A DNA stretch of 64,000 nt from Brassica napus (lineage: Eukaryota > Streptophyta > Magnoliopsida > Brassicales > Brassicaceae): the NCBI RefSeq assembly GCF_020379485.1, contig NC_063443.1, positions 19,277,531-19,341,530 on the forward strand. The letters run 5' to 3'. The notes beneath the pieces are model-generated. The model was given only the letters and a program-made list of their open reading frames with translations, ran no database searches and was not told where the DNA came from. This document shows positions 9,556 through 21,114 of the stretch, one piece after another. Every line of letters begins with the position of its first letter. The first letter of the stretch is position 1. Made by a program: the position numbers and the translations under genes.

Positions 9556-10102
9556 GGAAGGTAAGAGATTAAGTCAAGTGTGATGAAGCAGTTGCTATTG
9601 GTGAATGACACCATACAAAAGTTGAAGGACATTTAATAATATCCAACTTTATGACATGTAATATTATGCAACTTTGTTATCATACTCTTTACTTTTATTT
9701 TATACAATCCTTCTTCAATATATATGTGTCCTCTCTTAAAGTGCACTGCTTCTTATTTTTTTTTGTTTTTCCAATATTGAAAACTAACTTACATGGCTGT
9801 AAATAAAGATATATACATACACCACAACACGTTGACAAAAAGTATTAAGAATCTATGCTTAAAAAGTAATAGTATATTTTCACCCCCAAAAAGTAATAGT
9901 ATATAACTTAACGTGGACAAAAATTCAAACCCAAATCTAGGCCTTATAGTAAAGAGAAACGGTGGGGGCATTCACTGAACCGACGGATGTCAAGACGATA
10001 CATGATTGAAGAGTTATCATCATTTTACCTCAAAAAGGGTCCGACAGATTCATCCTTTTTATTATTAAACTGTCTTGGCTCTGAGTTTAGTTTTGAACTA
10101 GG

Positions 10103-10830
10103 ATGATGGATGGTGATCAAGATAACATTCGCCAAGTAGAAGAACATGATGATGGTTCCTGCCAAGATATTTCTCCTGCTGTAATGGTAGAGTTTTTTTA
10201 ATTTTTTAGCTGAGCCCTTGAGGTCTTTTTTTAAAAGGTTTTAGGTGTGATCTTCTGCAAAGACTTTTAATGGTTTCTCCTTGATCGAATTTTTGTGAGG
10301 AACTGATACGAAAACTAAGTGAATAATCTTCTCTTCTTTTGTGTGTTTTGTAGAATAAACTTTCTGCTGAGATTACTGAAGAGATATCACCAAGCCAACA
10401 TGAAAGATGGAGAGACCTTGTGTTTGATATACAGTTGAGACCACAAGAAAACGATTTCTTGAGAGCAAATGGATACTTTACTCCTCCACTCCCGTGTAGA
10501 AAAGGTTCAACTTCTCTCCCATGGCAAGTCCTAGAATCAGAAGACGCGTTGGATCCATCAGTCCTTCCTCGTCAAGAATAAGGACTAATCTGAAGAATGT
10601 CTTTAACTTCAAAAACCGGAACAACAATGCAGATATTGAGGAAGGCGTGGCTTTGGTGTATAACGGCAGAGATAAGTCTAATATTCCAAGAACATGGTCT
10701 CTCACTAATCTCTTTAACTCCTAGAAAATCCAAGAAGACAGAGTCTTTACCCGTTACCCCTTTAGCTCACTCAAATCCTGAGTCCATGCATGGGAGCTAT
10801 GCGGTTGATGATCATGTTACATCCATGGTC
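10103..10830 (+). pseudogene. Broken RING-variant (RINGv) protein gene, N-terminal part only
   Basis: Exon 10103-10186 (MMDGDQDN..) is spliced to sequence from 10354 (NKLSAEITEEISPSQ). Homology to an Arabidopsis RINGv-type RING/U-box family (recalled At3g09760/At5g03180) continues over three frames. The first frame runs to about 10505. The second is 10521-10723 (ASPRIRRR..IEEGVAL..SNIPRTWSLTNLF). The third begins near 10722 (TPRKSKKTESLPVTPLAHSNPES). At least two frame shifts and the absence of any RINGv domain downstream mark a truncated pseudogene. A further conserved-looking bit may follow at 11073. Synteny places it beside LUL1 as in Arabidopsis. Family assignment is from memory. Confidence 0.6.
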
Positions 10831-11242
10831 AGTATCCTATCTTAGAGAACCTGGTTATACAATAAGCAGAGTTGATCAAGTTACAGTCATTGTACAAAGG
10901 TTTTTTTTTACCGAATAAATTTAACATTCATTCAAAAAAAAATATCAAGTTACGGTTATTGTAAAAAAAAAAATTTTTTTAGTGAATAAATTTAACTTCC
11001 ATTAAAAAAAAGTTGATGAACTGCCATTAAATTTAACTTTGGTTCTCACAAATTTTCAACAACTGGTATGCAGGTTAAGCAGCCGGTTTCGTGCATTGCT
11101 TAGCCACTATGGTTGGATTTGGACTCACCATGTCCGGCACAACGGTTATTACCATGTTTATCGAATGGAGGAGAAGCCATGCTCATCACCAGCCAACAAA
11201 CACTCATGCGACTACACCACCGTGTTTCAGACAACAGAGTAG

Positions 11243-11612
11243 GAAATCCTAAATGAGATTGAAAACTATAAACTGCTCGCTTTGTTTCTTACCGATTGGT
11301 ACTCTGACATTTTTCAGACTAAAAAAATGATTGAAATATATTTATGTTCTTATTAGTTATACATATTTAATTAATAGTATTTTAGATAAATAAATTTATT
11401 TGTAAAATCGATAATGAGTATGTTTAAAGTTGAGACAGTGTTAAAGATTGTGCTATCATGTGTTATTGTTTTGATTCTAAATGAAATAAACATTAAGATT
11501 GCAGTTGAACAAAAACTTTCTTGAAGAAAGAATGCAACAAGTGTTTTTGAGTATAGTTTGAAAGAAAAAAGCTTAGTCTTTAGGTTACATGATGATGCCT
11601 TTCATGCCTAAG
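11243..11612. other. Spacer between RINGv pseudogene and P58IPK
   Basis: AT-rich and without a recognisable gene. The part nearest 11612 is the 3' UTR of the minus-strand P58IPK gene. In Arabidopsis FLA11 lies between these two genes; no trace of a fasciclin domain is seen here. Confidence 0.5.
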
Positions 11613-13845
11613 TTAGAAACCAAAACCGCCAAAACCACCACCACCACCACCACCGGGAAAACCGCCCTCGAAATGGAAGGTGTATCCACCACCTCCACCG
11701 CCGCCAAATGGATCAAATCCTCCATGATGGCCGCCGCCTCCGCCCATCTCTTCAAGATCCTCTCCTCTGTCAAATCTCGCCCGTTTATCGTCATCTCCAA
11801 GAACCTGATCAATTTTACAAAAGTTAGATATTATACCCTCACTCTCTCTGTATGTGTAAGTGAATGTGAAAGAGATTTTTGTTATTTGGGAACCTCATAA
11901 GCTGCAGCGATCTCCCTGAATTGATTCTCAGCTTCTTCTCTATTGTCAACGTTTTTATCAGGATGCCATTTCAGAGCAAGCTTCTTGTATGCTCTTTTGA
12001 TTTCAGAGATGGATGCAGTTTTGGAAATGCCAAGGATCTTATACCAATCTTTTCTTTTGCTCATCTTCAATGCCTTCTCTGCTCTACCAAGTGCTTCATG
12101 AATCTCCATGTCCTAAATAACAATTAAACATGTGTGCTGCTGAGTTCTAAAAGATCCAAGTTTAAGGTTATTACAACAAAGCTTAGCTTTAACTAACCTG
12201 GGAGCTTTGAGCGGCTTGTTTCAAATCCTCCACAGCTCCTTCCCAATCTTCAAGCAACAGTTTAGCTTCTCCCCTCTGAGGAAGTCGTAATAATCAGATC
12301 AGTAACCTGATGAGAGTTAATGATATGATTTAATTGATATGAAACCTGATGTAATGCTTCGGTGAGTTCTGAATCAATGTTAAGTGCTTCGTTACAGCTA
12401 TCTAAGCCTTCTTTTCCACGGCCAAGCCTGACGGAGACCTTGCATAGTCCAAGGTAGAGATGAACGTTATGTGCAGTGTGTTCAGGGTCCATAGCTATAG
12501 CTGCTTTGTAGTCCTCTATCGAAACTCTCAGCTTTCCTTTGCTTGCATTATCTTCTGCCTGCAAAAAAAAAGAGAGCAGGTGGTTAAAGCTCAGTGTTCT
12601 ATAGGAAGACTAAAGAGGTTTGCAGGAGGACTCACGCTTTTTGTTTTCTTGAGCAGTTTTTTCAGACCGAAGTATGCTTTCTTCAGCTCACTGTGTTCTG
12701 GATCAAGACGAAGCCCTTTTTGGTAATGCCTGAAACAGAGAGTTTATCAGTTTTGGATACAAACATTCCCTCTGATTGAAATAAGTTTGAAGTTAACCTT
12801 TGGGCAACATCATGATCTGCTAAATAGTAATAGGCACGGCCACGGAGGAGAAGAGCTTCGAGGTTGTTTTCATCTTCCTTGAGGATATAACCAGTCTCTG
12901 AAATTGCAGCTGAGTAGTCTTTAGACACCATAAGCAGCTTCACTTTAAGAAGCTTCGCCTGAAGTGACAAAACAATGTTGACAATAAGAAAATTGTAAGA
13001 TCAAAAGAGTTATTAAAAAGATATTAGAAATAGGATCGATCACCTTAGAGCAAGCTGGGGAGAAGACAAGAACAACTTTATCAACAAACTCAAGAGCCTT
13101 CCCAATATCCTTTGACTCATAAAGAGACGAAGCAGTCTCCAAAGCACTCTTAGCTTGATGAAGCTGAGAGAGCTCTTTCTCAGCATTGGAGTCGCCTGGA
13201 TGTAGCTCTAGATATTTATGGTAGCTATTTTCAGAGTCTTCGTATCTACAACAACACATGAAACAGAGAATATAACTCAAATGCCAAACCAAAGATAAAA
13301 ACTTTTAGCCATTATCTAATATACCTGCAAAAATGACGAAGCACGGACGCACGTTTGAAATAAGCATCAGAAAGTGCAGGGTCTACTTCAATAGCAGCAT
13401 TGAGATCATCGAGGGCATCGCTAAAACGCTTGACCTTGATGCTCTGTGAAGCTCTCTCAAATAACTCAGCAGCATCTACAGATTGTCCATCTGTACAAAA
13501 CAACATAAGCTAAAAATTTAAAAAAAAAATGCATTATTATTGCTTCACTCTCACAAGCTCACAACACAACCTAAGCTTCCAAATTTGATCAATTCTCGAA
13601 TCGGATCCAATCACAAGCCCAGGCCCAACACCAAAAGGAGCAATTCGCTAATTAGTGACGATTTGTAAACCCTAAATCAACTAAACAGCTAATCAATTTT
13701 ACGAAACGAATTTACCTAAAGCGGAGACGAGAGGATGGAGAAGAAGAAGCTGGCAAGCGAAGACGAAGTTGAGGAGGAGAAGAGTGTACGCCATTCCTCT
13801 CCACGCTAACAAATCCATACCCGACCCGACTCGTAACAGATCCAT
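11613..13845 (-). CDS. P58IPK: P58IPK/DNAJC3-type ER co-chaperone
   Basis: Nine exons on the minus strand (13845-13716, 13490-13325, 13245-13044, 12958-12798, 12729-12636, 12558-12346, 12275-12198, 12112-11894, 11804-11613) give 484 aa. DNAJC3 proteins bind unfolded clients in the ER lumen and stimulate the Hsp70 BiP. Order: hydrophobic signal sequence ([16 protein letters not shown], about residues 21-36), tandem TPR repeats (about 50-340), a J domain (about 360-430) with the HPD motif (KWHPDKN), then a Gly-rich tail ending GGFGF. An in-frame second ATG lies at 13818. Position matches At5g03160. An ER-stress element lies upstream at 14051. Confidence 0.93.
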
Positions 13846-15658
13846 TCTTCGATTTCAATTCATACACATACAATTTGGAGTATATTCTGAATCAGAGAGA
13901 CAACGAACGACAACGAAGAAGAAGAAGAATAAGAAGAATCTCTGATTCAAAGCTCGCACGAACTCGAGTTTTCAGATTATCGTCCTCGATCGATTTTTAA
14001 GCTTTAGATTTTGATTTTGCAGTGTGACTGGTAAGAACACGTTGGTTTATCCAATAAATATGCTCCACGTGTAACGTGTTTTAAGTAGGTCCTAATAGCG
14101 TATACGCCTGCTAATGAAAAGCTAACACGTGTGAATGAGCTATTTACACGCTGGCCTAACTCTGCCACGTAAGGGTAGAAGGCTATTGGGCCCCTATTGA
14201 GATTCTACACGAGATTTTGAAAATTGAGGGTCCTAAATAGAACCTGACGAGGTTAATATGGGCTTCGGGCCTATAATGTTAACCGGATCAGTAACGAGTT
14301 TTAACAAGTAAAAGGGAAATTCAGGTTTAGCAAAAATGTACGAAATCCTATCTCCATGAAATAAATCGGATTTTTATTTTCATTATTTTTTCATAATTCT
14401 CTTGATTTGGATGAAAACAAACATTACTTTTCCAAAGACGTTATTAATCTTAAAATGTTTTTAAATTTTAAAAGTAGCTATTTTAATAGTAAAATAACAT
14501 ATACAAAGCCCTACATATATAGAGACTAGAGAGGTAGGTAGAGTGCTCTTTCTTTTCATGAATCCCTGCATTTCTAGCTTATGGTTAAGTGGCACTTAGG
14601 ATTAGTTAGTTATTGGTGGAGAAATTAACTTTTACAATTATATATTGTGTTTGACAATGAAAAAAGAATAGTGCATGGATCCACAAAACGACATATTTCA
14701 TTTTTTCTCTATCTCGTGGATGAGTTAGAGATAGTCAAAATAAAGACAAGGCCTATATGTCTACTGAAAGCTCATATCGTTAAAAATAGTTTTAGTTTTT
14801 GCAGAATCCAAAGGAACATAGACCTCGCATCTTGAGAACATGGGTCTGCATCAACTACCTATATTAAAAGGAAATTTAAACAATAATGTCGTTTTTAGGT
14901 TTATGTAGTTCTATATAAAATTAAAATTGCGTCACGAACTAAAGATTACATTGAAGAAACAGTTATGTAAACGTAACTGGGATATTACTCTGACGTTAAA
15001 AACTAAGTTTACTTGTTTTCTTTACCTTTGTTGCGACATTGTGTGTCAAGGAGAATGTTTTTAGGTTATTAATTGGGATATATCAAATTTGTTTGTGAAT
15101 TAAAATTCTAGACGTAATTTTTTTGGATTTAAGTAGATCATCATGAACATACCACAATATATTTAACATATGATTCTTTTTTTTTTTAACATATGATTCT
15201 ATGAACAACGTAACCAATTTCTCTTCATATGCATCACTACATTCAAGTTCGGTTGGTGACAAACTGACAATGAAAAGCATTATCTGGTAGTAAATAGCCT
15301 GGAAAGCCTGAAGATAATTATACGGACCAAATACTTGAATATCCCAATAATTGTAATAACGAAAACAAATAACATTTACGAAACGACAATATCGCGAAAT
15401 ACAAACCCATGCATGTCATGGTATACATATATGATGATCATCATGAACATATTAAAAGTACATAACATATAATGTATGACGATGTCTTGTCAACCTTTGT
15501 CCCTACATTCCGACCGCTTCACAAGGGGGGTATGATTCTTAGACTTGTCTTCTCAAAGAAACTTCCAGTCCTAAACCCCAAAAATTGTCCCCCCATCTCT
15601 CTCTTGATTCACAGTCCACATATGTAGTGGATCAGATCTAATAACATAAGACAATCTA
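13846..15658. other. P58IPK upstream region and JKD downstream region
   Basis: 1.8 kb without a supported gene. 13846-14230 is the P58IPK promoter and leader, with a CCAAT box, ACGT cores and an ER-stress element. The remainder is AT-rich; short ORFs at 14647 and 15083 show no family features. 15450-15658 is probably the JKD 3' UTR. Confidence 0.5.
14051..14069 (+). promoter_or_regulatory. ER-stress response element (ERSE-I)
   Basis: CCAAT at 14051, exactly nine bases, then CCACG at 14065-14069. This is a perfect CCAAT-N9-CCACG, the site bound by NF-Y plus bZIP28-type factors in plant unfolded-protein responses. It lies about 205 bases upstream of the P58IPK start, in the orientation opposite to the gene; these elements are known to work in either orientation. 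Confidence 0.7.
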
Positions 15659-18456
15659 TCAACCCGATGGAGCAAACCTTGCGAGTTCCTGAGGCAAAAA
15701 CGGACGATGACCAGTTTGGTGAGGGTGGTGCTCGTTGCTCACTCCAAGAAAATCCCGGGTTAGACCCATCTGCTGAACCGGGGTTATACCTGACCGGTTT
15801 GATTGAAATCGATGGTTATTATCTACACTACTCGTGGTTACACCACTGCTAGGAGGAGCAAGATTATGGATCTCTCTTGGGACATTAGTGTTGAAGTTGT
15901 TGTTGAGCTGTTGTTGGATCATCATTGGAGAAGATGATCGAGGTGGAGGAGAAGCGGCGGATGAGGATGACGTCATTGTAGGGCCGGCAAAGATGGACGG
16001 AGCCGTGGTGGAGTTGCTTCTAGTGGATCCCATTTGTGCAGCTTTTTGTAAGAGAGCAGTGGCAGACATTGGAGAGAGAGGCTTGTTTTGTTTGGTTTCG
16101 GAGGAGGATGAGAAGAGTGGGGAGAAAGAAGAGTCTTTCAGGGTTTGGTGTTGTTGCTGTAGTGATGGTAGTGAAGCTGAGGTTTGTTGTGATGTTGAGG
16201 ATGATGATAAGGTGAGATTAGGGTTTGTGGAAGTAGTGGGAATTTGGAATTGTTGGTTGTGGTGGTGGCCGGAAAAGTCAGGGAGGACTGATGATGAAGA
16301 CAACGGAAAGAGATGGTGGTTCCCAGAGGAGGTCATTTGTACCATCTCGGATAAACCTATATGAAATTTAACATTTAAGCAAACAAAAAAATAATATGAA
16401 AATTAGGAATATGGTTGAGATATGATGTACCTTGCGGATGCATTCCAGTTAGGTCATGTCCAAACCCTAAACCGAACTGAGAGATAGCAGCATTAATGTC
16501 GGGATGATGAACTCCTCGGTGGACAAATCCATGTGGAAGATTTGAATTATTCATAACATGTGAATCATTTCCAAAGTTAAGATTCGTCGTCATCGTTGTT
16601 GTAGAGATCGCTGAATTATTACTAAGTGAACTCATCCTTGCACCTTCTTCTGTCAATGCATCGCAGAACGCTCTATGCGTAATGAAACTATCTTTCCTAT
16701 AATAGAAAACGATTAAGGTTTTTAGATAAATTGATAAGATGTGATAATAATAATAATAATTATTATTATTAATTTAACAGTTGTAAAAAAAAATTAAGAA
16801 GTCAGATAATGGCATTGATTACTAAACATAGCATTGAATTTGAAATCATTTGTAAAACAAACAAAGACATTCTTGCCGGATGAAGCATTTATTTCTCCTA
16901 TGCAAAATCAAGACATGAAGACAGAAACAAACACAAAACTCGATTATTAAAATAAAAAGCATACTGTAAAACACTAAAACTCATCAGACATATGTACATG
17001 TTTGTTTGTGTTGTCGATATATATATATGTATAGTTCCTTGCCATATTGATCGTGTGAATAGGGGAAAAGAGTGAAGCCAAATAGACATGTACACATACA
17101 AACACACAAAATAAATAGATGCTCATACCATCAAAAATGTCATAGAATATCATACTCATAATTCATAAAGTATGCAGCTTTTTTTTTGTCAAAATCTTAG
17201 ACTAAAATAAAATAGTGCTCCCCAAAAGTCAGAAACTCTTCAATTAATGCTCTGCACTCTATCAAACTTCTCAACAGTATCAAATCACAGGATATGTACA
17301 CACACAATCATACTTACACTATAGCTAGATATCATACATATACATCATTTCTATTAGTTTTTTCACACAAATTTCTTAGTTTCTAACACTTACATTATTT
17401 CAATGCCTTGTTGTCATTCGATATTGCAATAAAAAGATTACCGAGTTCGAGTATAAACTTAATTAACTTCTACATCAACTAGCCAAAAGCCAATACCAAA
17501 TAAATGATCAAATGTAGTAGTACCTGGAGAACAACGTGCCACAGTCGCACTTATACTCACGAGTGCCACAAGTTTTCGCGTGCGCCTTCCAATCAGATTG
17601 AACAGCATATTTCTTAGAACACTTTTCGCACTTAAACTTCTTTTCGCCGTGCTTGCGGCTATAGTGTTTCTTGATTCCAGTGAGGTCTCCAAGGGCCCTA
17701 GAAGAATCATGGTGAACACAAGTCTTGATAGGACATATGTATACTTTCTTCTTTATCACCTCTTTGTTGGACCGTTGCTTCAGCTTCCATGGAAGGTTGT
17801 GGCCACGGCGATGGAGTTGTAGGTTCTGGTCCCTTTGAAATCCTTTGTTGCAGATCTCGCACACGAATCTGTTTGTTGCCATGAGGGTGGTTGGCGATAG
17901 AGCGATGACATCCGCATCTGGATCTGTCCATATATATGTGTATAAATATGATGTACTATTTTCTTGTAATGAATACTAGTATGTGTGTATAAATATGATG
18001 TTTCTATTTTCTTGTAATGAATATTTTGTTATAATGAATTCAACGATCTCTTACTTATATAGAGACTATAAAAGAAACACACTTATACGTATGTTGACCA
18101 TTCGGATATAACCAAAGAATGGAATATACACAATATCCATATGCATATACATAAATATATGGGTAAGTATTTCAGCAAAACATATATACATATATATATG
18201 GGTAAGTGTTTCAGCAAAACATATATACAAATATATATAAGTATATTGTGATGATGATTAAGGTAGTACCTGGGGTGCCAGGCTGATTTCTCTTCTTCTT
18301 AGCTGATGAAGAGTTTGGTTTAGCATTAGGGTTAGGGTTAGAATTAGGGTTAATGTCCTGGATATGCTGCTGAAGATGATGAAGATGCTGTTCTTGATGG
18401 ACAAACCCTCCCATCGAAGATGAAATAGAAAATGGATCTCCTGGAATCATCTGCAT
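15659..18456 (-). CDS. JKD: JACKDAW, IDD-family C2H2 zinc-finger factor
   Basis: Four exons (18456-18270, 17923-17524, 16696-16431, 16356-15659) give 516 aa. JKD is a nuclear regulator of root radial patterning that partners SCR, SHR and MGP. Order: N-terminus MQMIPGDPF, basic KKKRNQPGTP, then the INDETERMINATE domain with two C2H2 fingers (FVCEICNKGFQRDQNLQLH; YICPIKTCVHHDSSRALG) and two C2HC fingers (FKCEKCSKKYAVQSDWKAH; KCDCGTLFSRKDSFITH). A long Ser/Gln-rich region follows, with the conserved LSPMSATALLQKAAQMG and TRDFLGV near the end. ATG 18456 was chosen because MQMIPGDPF is the known JKD start. One change: third finger reads GEKKFKC where I recall GEKKWKC. Position matches At5g03150. 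Confidence 0.95.
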
Positions 18457-20863
18457 ATTTTTGTTTTTGATGTAAAACAGAGCTAGAGAACAAGAACTGG
18501 GTTTTGTTTTTTTTGTTTTTATAAAACTTTGCAAGAAAACAAGAAGGTGGTCAGGAGATTTAGAACAGTATACAAACAAAATAGATAGTTAATTAGGGTT
18601 TAGTTTGTAGAGGGAGAACAAGAACAAGAGCATATAAGTTTCTTTTGGGATTTAGGGCTTGAGAATGTTTGAATGTGCTTGACTCTTTGGTTATGCCAAA
18701 TGACAAGAAAATACCAAAGAAGATGAGGAAGAAGGCACGAAAGTATATGTATATATAAAGATTATATTGAAAGATGATTTGTTATTTAAAAAAAAAAAAA
18801 AACAGAACTAACGCATGAATAAAGTTTTTTTTCTAAATAAAGTTTTCCGTCTAAATAATGGAGAGATTTGGGAGATGTTCTTATAGAGACCTACCTTTTT
18901 TCTTTTGGTTTAGTTGATCTATAATTTCTTTCAAAAGGGAAAGTAATTGTTTACAATAGTATATAATACTAGTAATTTCTTCGGAAATGCCAGTCTCTCC
19001 CTTTCTAGCCGATCGCAGTTACATAGACACACGTGCATGTGTAAATCTTTTTTTTTTTGAACTGGCTTTCATGTGTTGTACATCCATGGGGTGTTTAAAA
19101 GTTGGGGGAACTTTTTTTAAGGGAGATCCACATTGATACATTTATGATATTGTTATAAAAAAAGTGTATGTATATGTGTTTTAGTTATGTTATGTCGATA
19201 TTTTGGAATTTAATTATTTTATCAAAAGAAATTAATACATTTGAATACTTTATCAGTATGATTTTAAATGATTGACTTATTAATTATTACATTTATCTAT
19301 CACTTTTTATTTGGTATTTATTAAATTTATCTATCAGTCATAACTTATAAGATTTTAATTAGTTTCTGGTATTTTTGTTATTTATGATAAGTTTAGTTAT
19401 TTGTTGTTGATCCTTAGATATATAGAATTATTCATTTTACCATCTTCAAACACATATATGCATGCATCTTAAAACACATGCATATATAGACTCCTTTATA
19501 TGTGATCGCCTAAATATGTAAAATATATACTCTTTTTAAGTCTAAATCTTTATCTTACTTATGATAATATTTTTTGCATGACACAGAGTTGCCTTTCAAG
19601 TATGGTTTCTTAACGATATCAATTTCATTAGGTTAATAAAATCTTAACACTTCGTTGATAGATTTAGTTGTCAATTCCTCACAGCAGTTTTTGTTAATTA
19701 ATTTATGAAAAACTACGTTAATATGTACTGTACTTGCTATGTTTTGGACCTATATATAATTTTAATTGAACATAGTTTCAACTCCTACTTTATTATAAGT
19801 AGTAAAAGTTTTGTACATCCAAGAAATTGTATTTCACAAAGAAAATGTTCTGTGTCCCAAGAACAAAGCATATAGGTAGATGCAAAAAGTTCCCGGTTTT
19901 TTAAGGGAGCACCATCTTTGACTCCCAAAAAGTTTTAGGAACTCAAAAAGCCTTTTTGTAATTTGTATTCGTTCAACTATAATCTATGCAAATATTTTTT
20001 TTTTTTAAACTGGAAGTGCAAACTATGATTCATTGTCATATGCCAAGAAAAGTGACTTAGTTTTCAACTAAATGTGATTTAGTGTTTTTTCTAAAAGTGA
20101 TTTAGGTTCAAATGTAATTAAATGTACACACAAGAGAAGTCAACATGTGGTACTAACGATCAGTATATTGACACGAAAACAAAGATCTATTGATGACCAT
20201 GACACCAATAATACAGCGATCAAATGATATATAGCCTAGTACTACCCTTTTTTTTTTTTAATCTGAAGCCTATTACTATACTACACGTAGACACGTAGTA
20301 AAACATGTAGTAATGTTAGCCGGAATTAAACTAAAAGTCTTGTTGGAAGCAGAACATGGTTCAATCACAGGTGAATTATTTATCTTTTGTGTTATCAATT
20401 TGAGCATAAAAGAGTAAAACAGGTCTGAAATATTACGAATTTGGATTTCCAAAATAACGATCATGTGCGTGGACATAATAAAGCTATTTGATAGATCTTG
20501 AATGGACTAAATGCTTTTTTTTTTTTTTGAACGACGAAGACTAAATGCTTTCTTCTATCAACTTATCATACAAGTTAGATCTTCCTAACTTCTTCTTCTT
20601 TAGGTTTGTGATATCGAGGAAGTGAGAAGACGGGAATGCCTTTAAGGAGATACTGGAAAGAAATGATTAAGGCATAATTACAGAGTTGGCCCAAACATGG
20701 CATGTTGCATGTTGTTTTGTACTGTGTTAGAGAGAGGATCTTTGGCATTTCCCGATGAAGACGATAGGACAGTCCGTGACGCCTGTCTCTCTGTCTGTGG
20801 GACCCTCTTTCTGAAGCTATGATTTTCATGCACATTTCTCTTCTTCTTCTATTATCAATGTAG
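18457..20863. other. JKD promoter and AT-rich spacer
   Basis: No gene is supported in 2.4 kb. 18457-18760 contains the JKD leader and proximal promoter. The rest is AT-rich with poly-A/poly-T tracts. The minus-strand ORF at 20276-20476 has no recognisable domain. The Arabidopsis lectin-kinase neighbour is absent. Confidence 0.5.
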
Positions 20864-20865
20864 TA

Positions 20866-21112
20866 CTCCTTCCGTTTTATAATAGATGATATTATTCATT
20901 GGTGCACAAATATTAAAAAATTTACTTTTCTCTAAAAAGTAATTTTAAAAATATAATTTAAAAATCATTCAACCAATTACATAAATGACTACAACATCTA
21001 ATTGGTTACACAGTTTTCAATAAAATTAAAAATAACATAAAATATCAAAACATCATCTATTTTGAAACAACAAAAATCTTCTAAAACATCATCTATTATG
21101 AAACAGAAGGAG
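20866..21112. mobile_element. Stowaway-like MITE (247 bp)
   Basis: The left terminus CTCCTTCCGTTTTATAATAG and the right terminus CTATTATGAAACAGAAGGAG are inverted repeats with two mismatches, flanked by TA on both sides (20864-20865, 21113-21114). The TA duplication and CTCC(C/T)TCC terminus are characteristic of Tc1/mariner Stowaway MITEs. An inner AAAACATCATCTATT duplication precedes the right end. It is noncoding. Confidence 0.8.
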
Positions 21113-21114
21113 TA

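Noticed and set aside
15834..16364. Open frame of 176 codons on the plus strand
   Set aside because: Antisense to the Ser-rich last exon of JKD, so the absence of stops comes from that bias.
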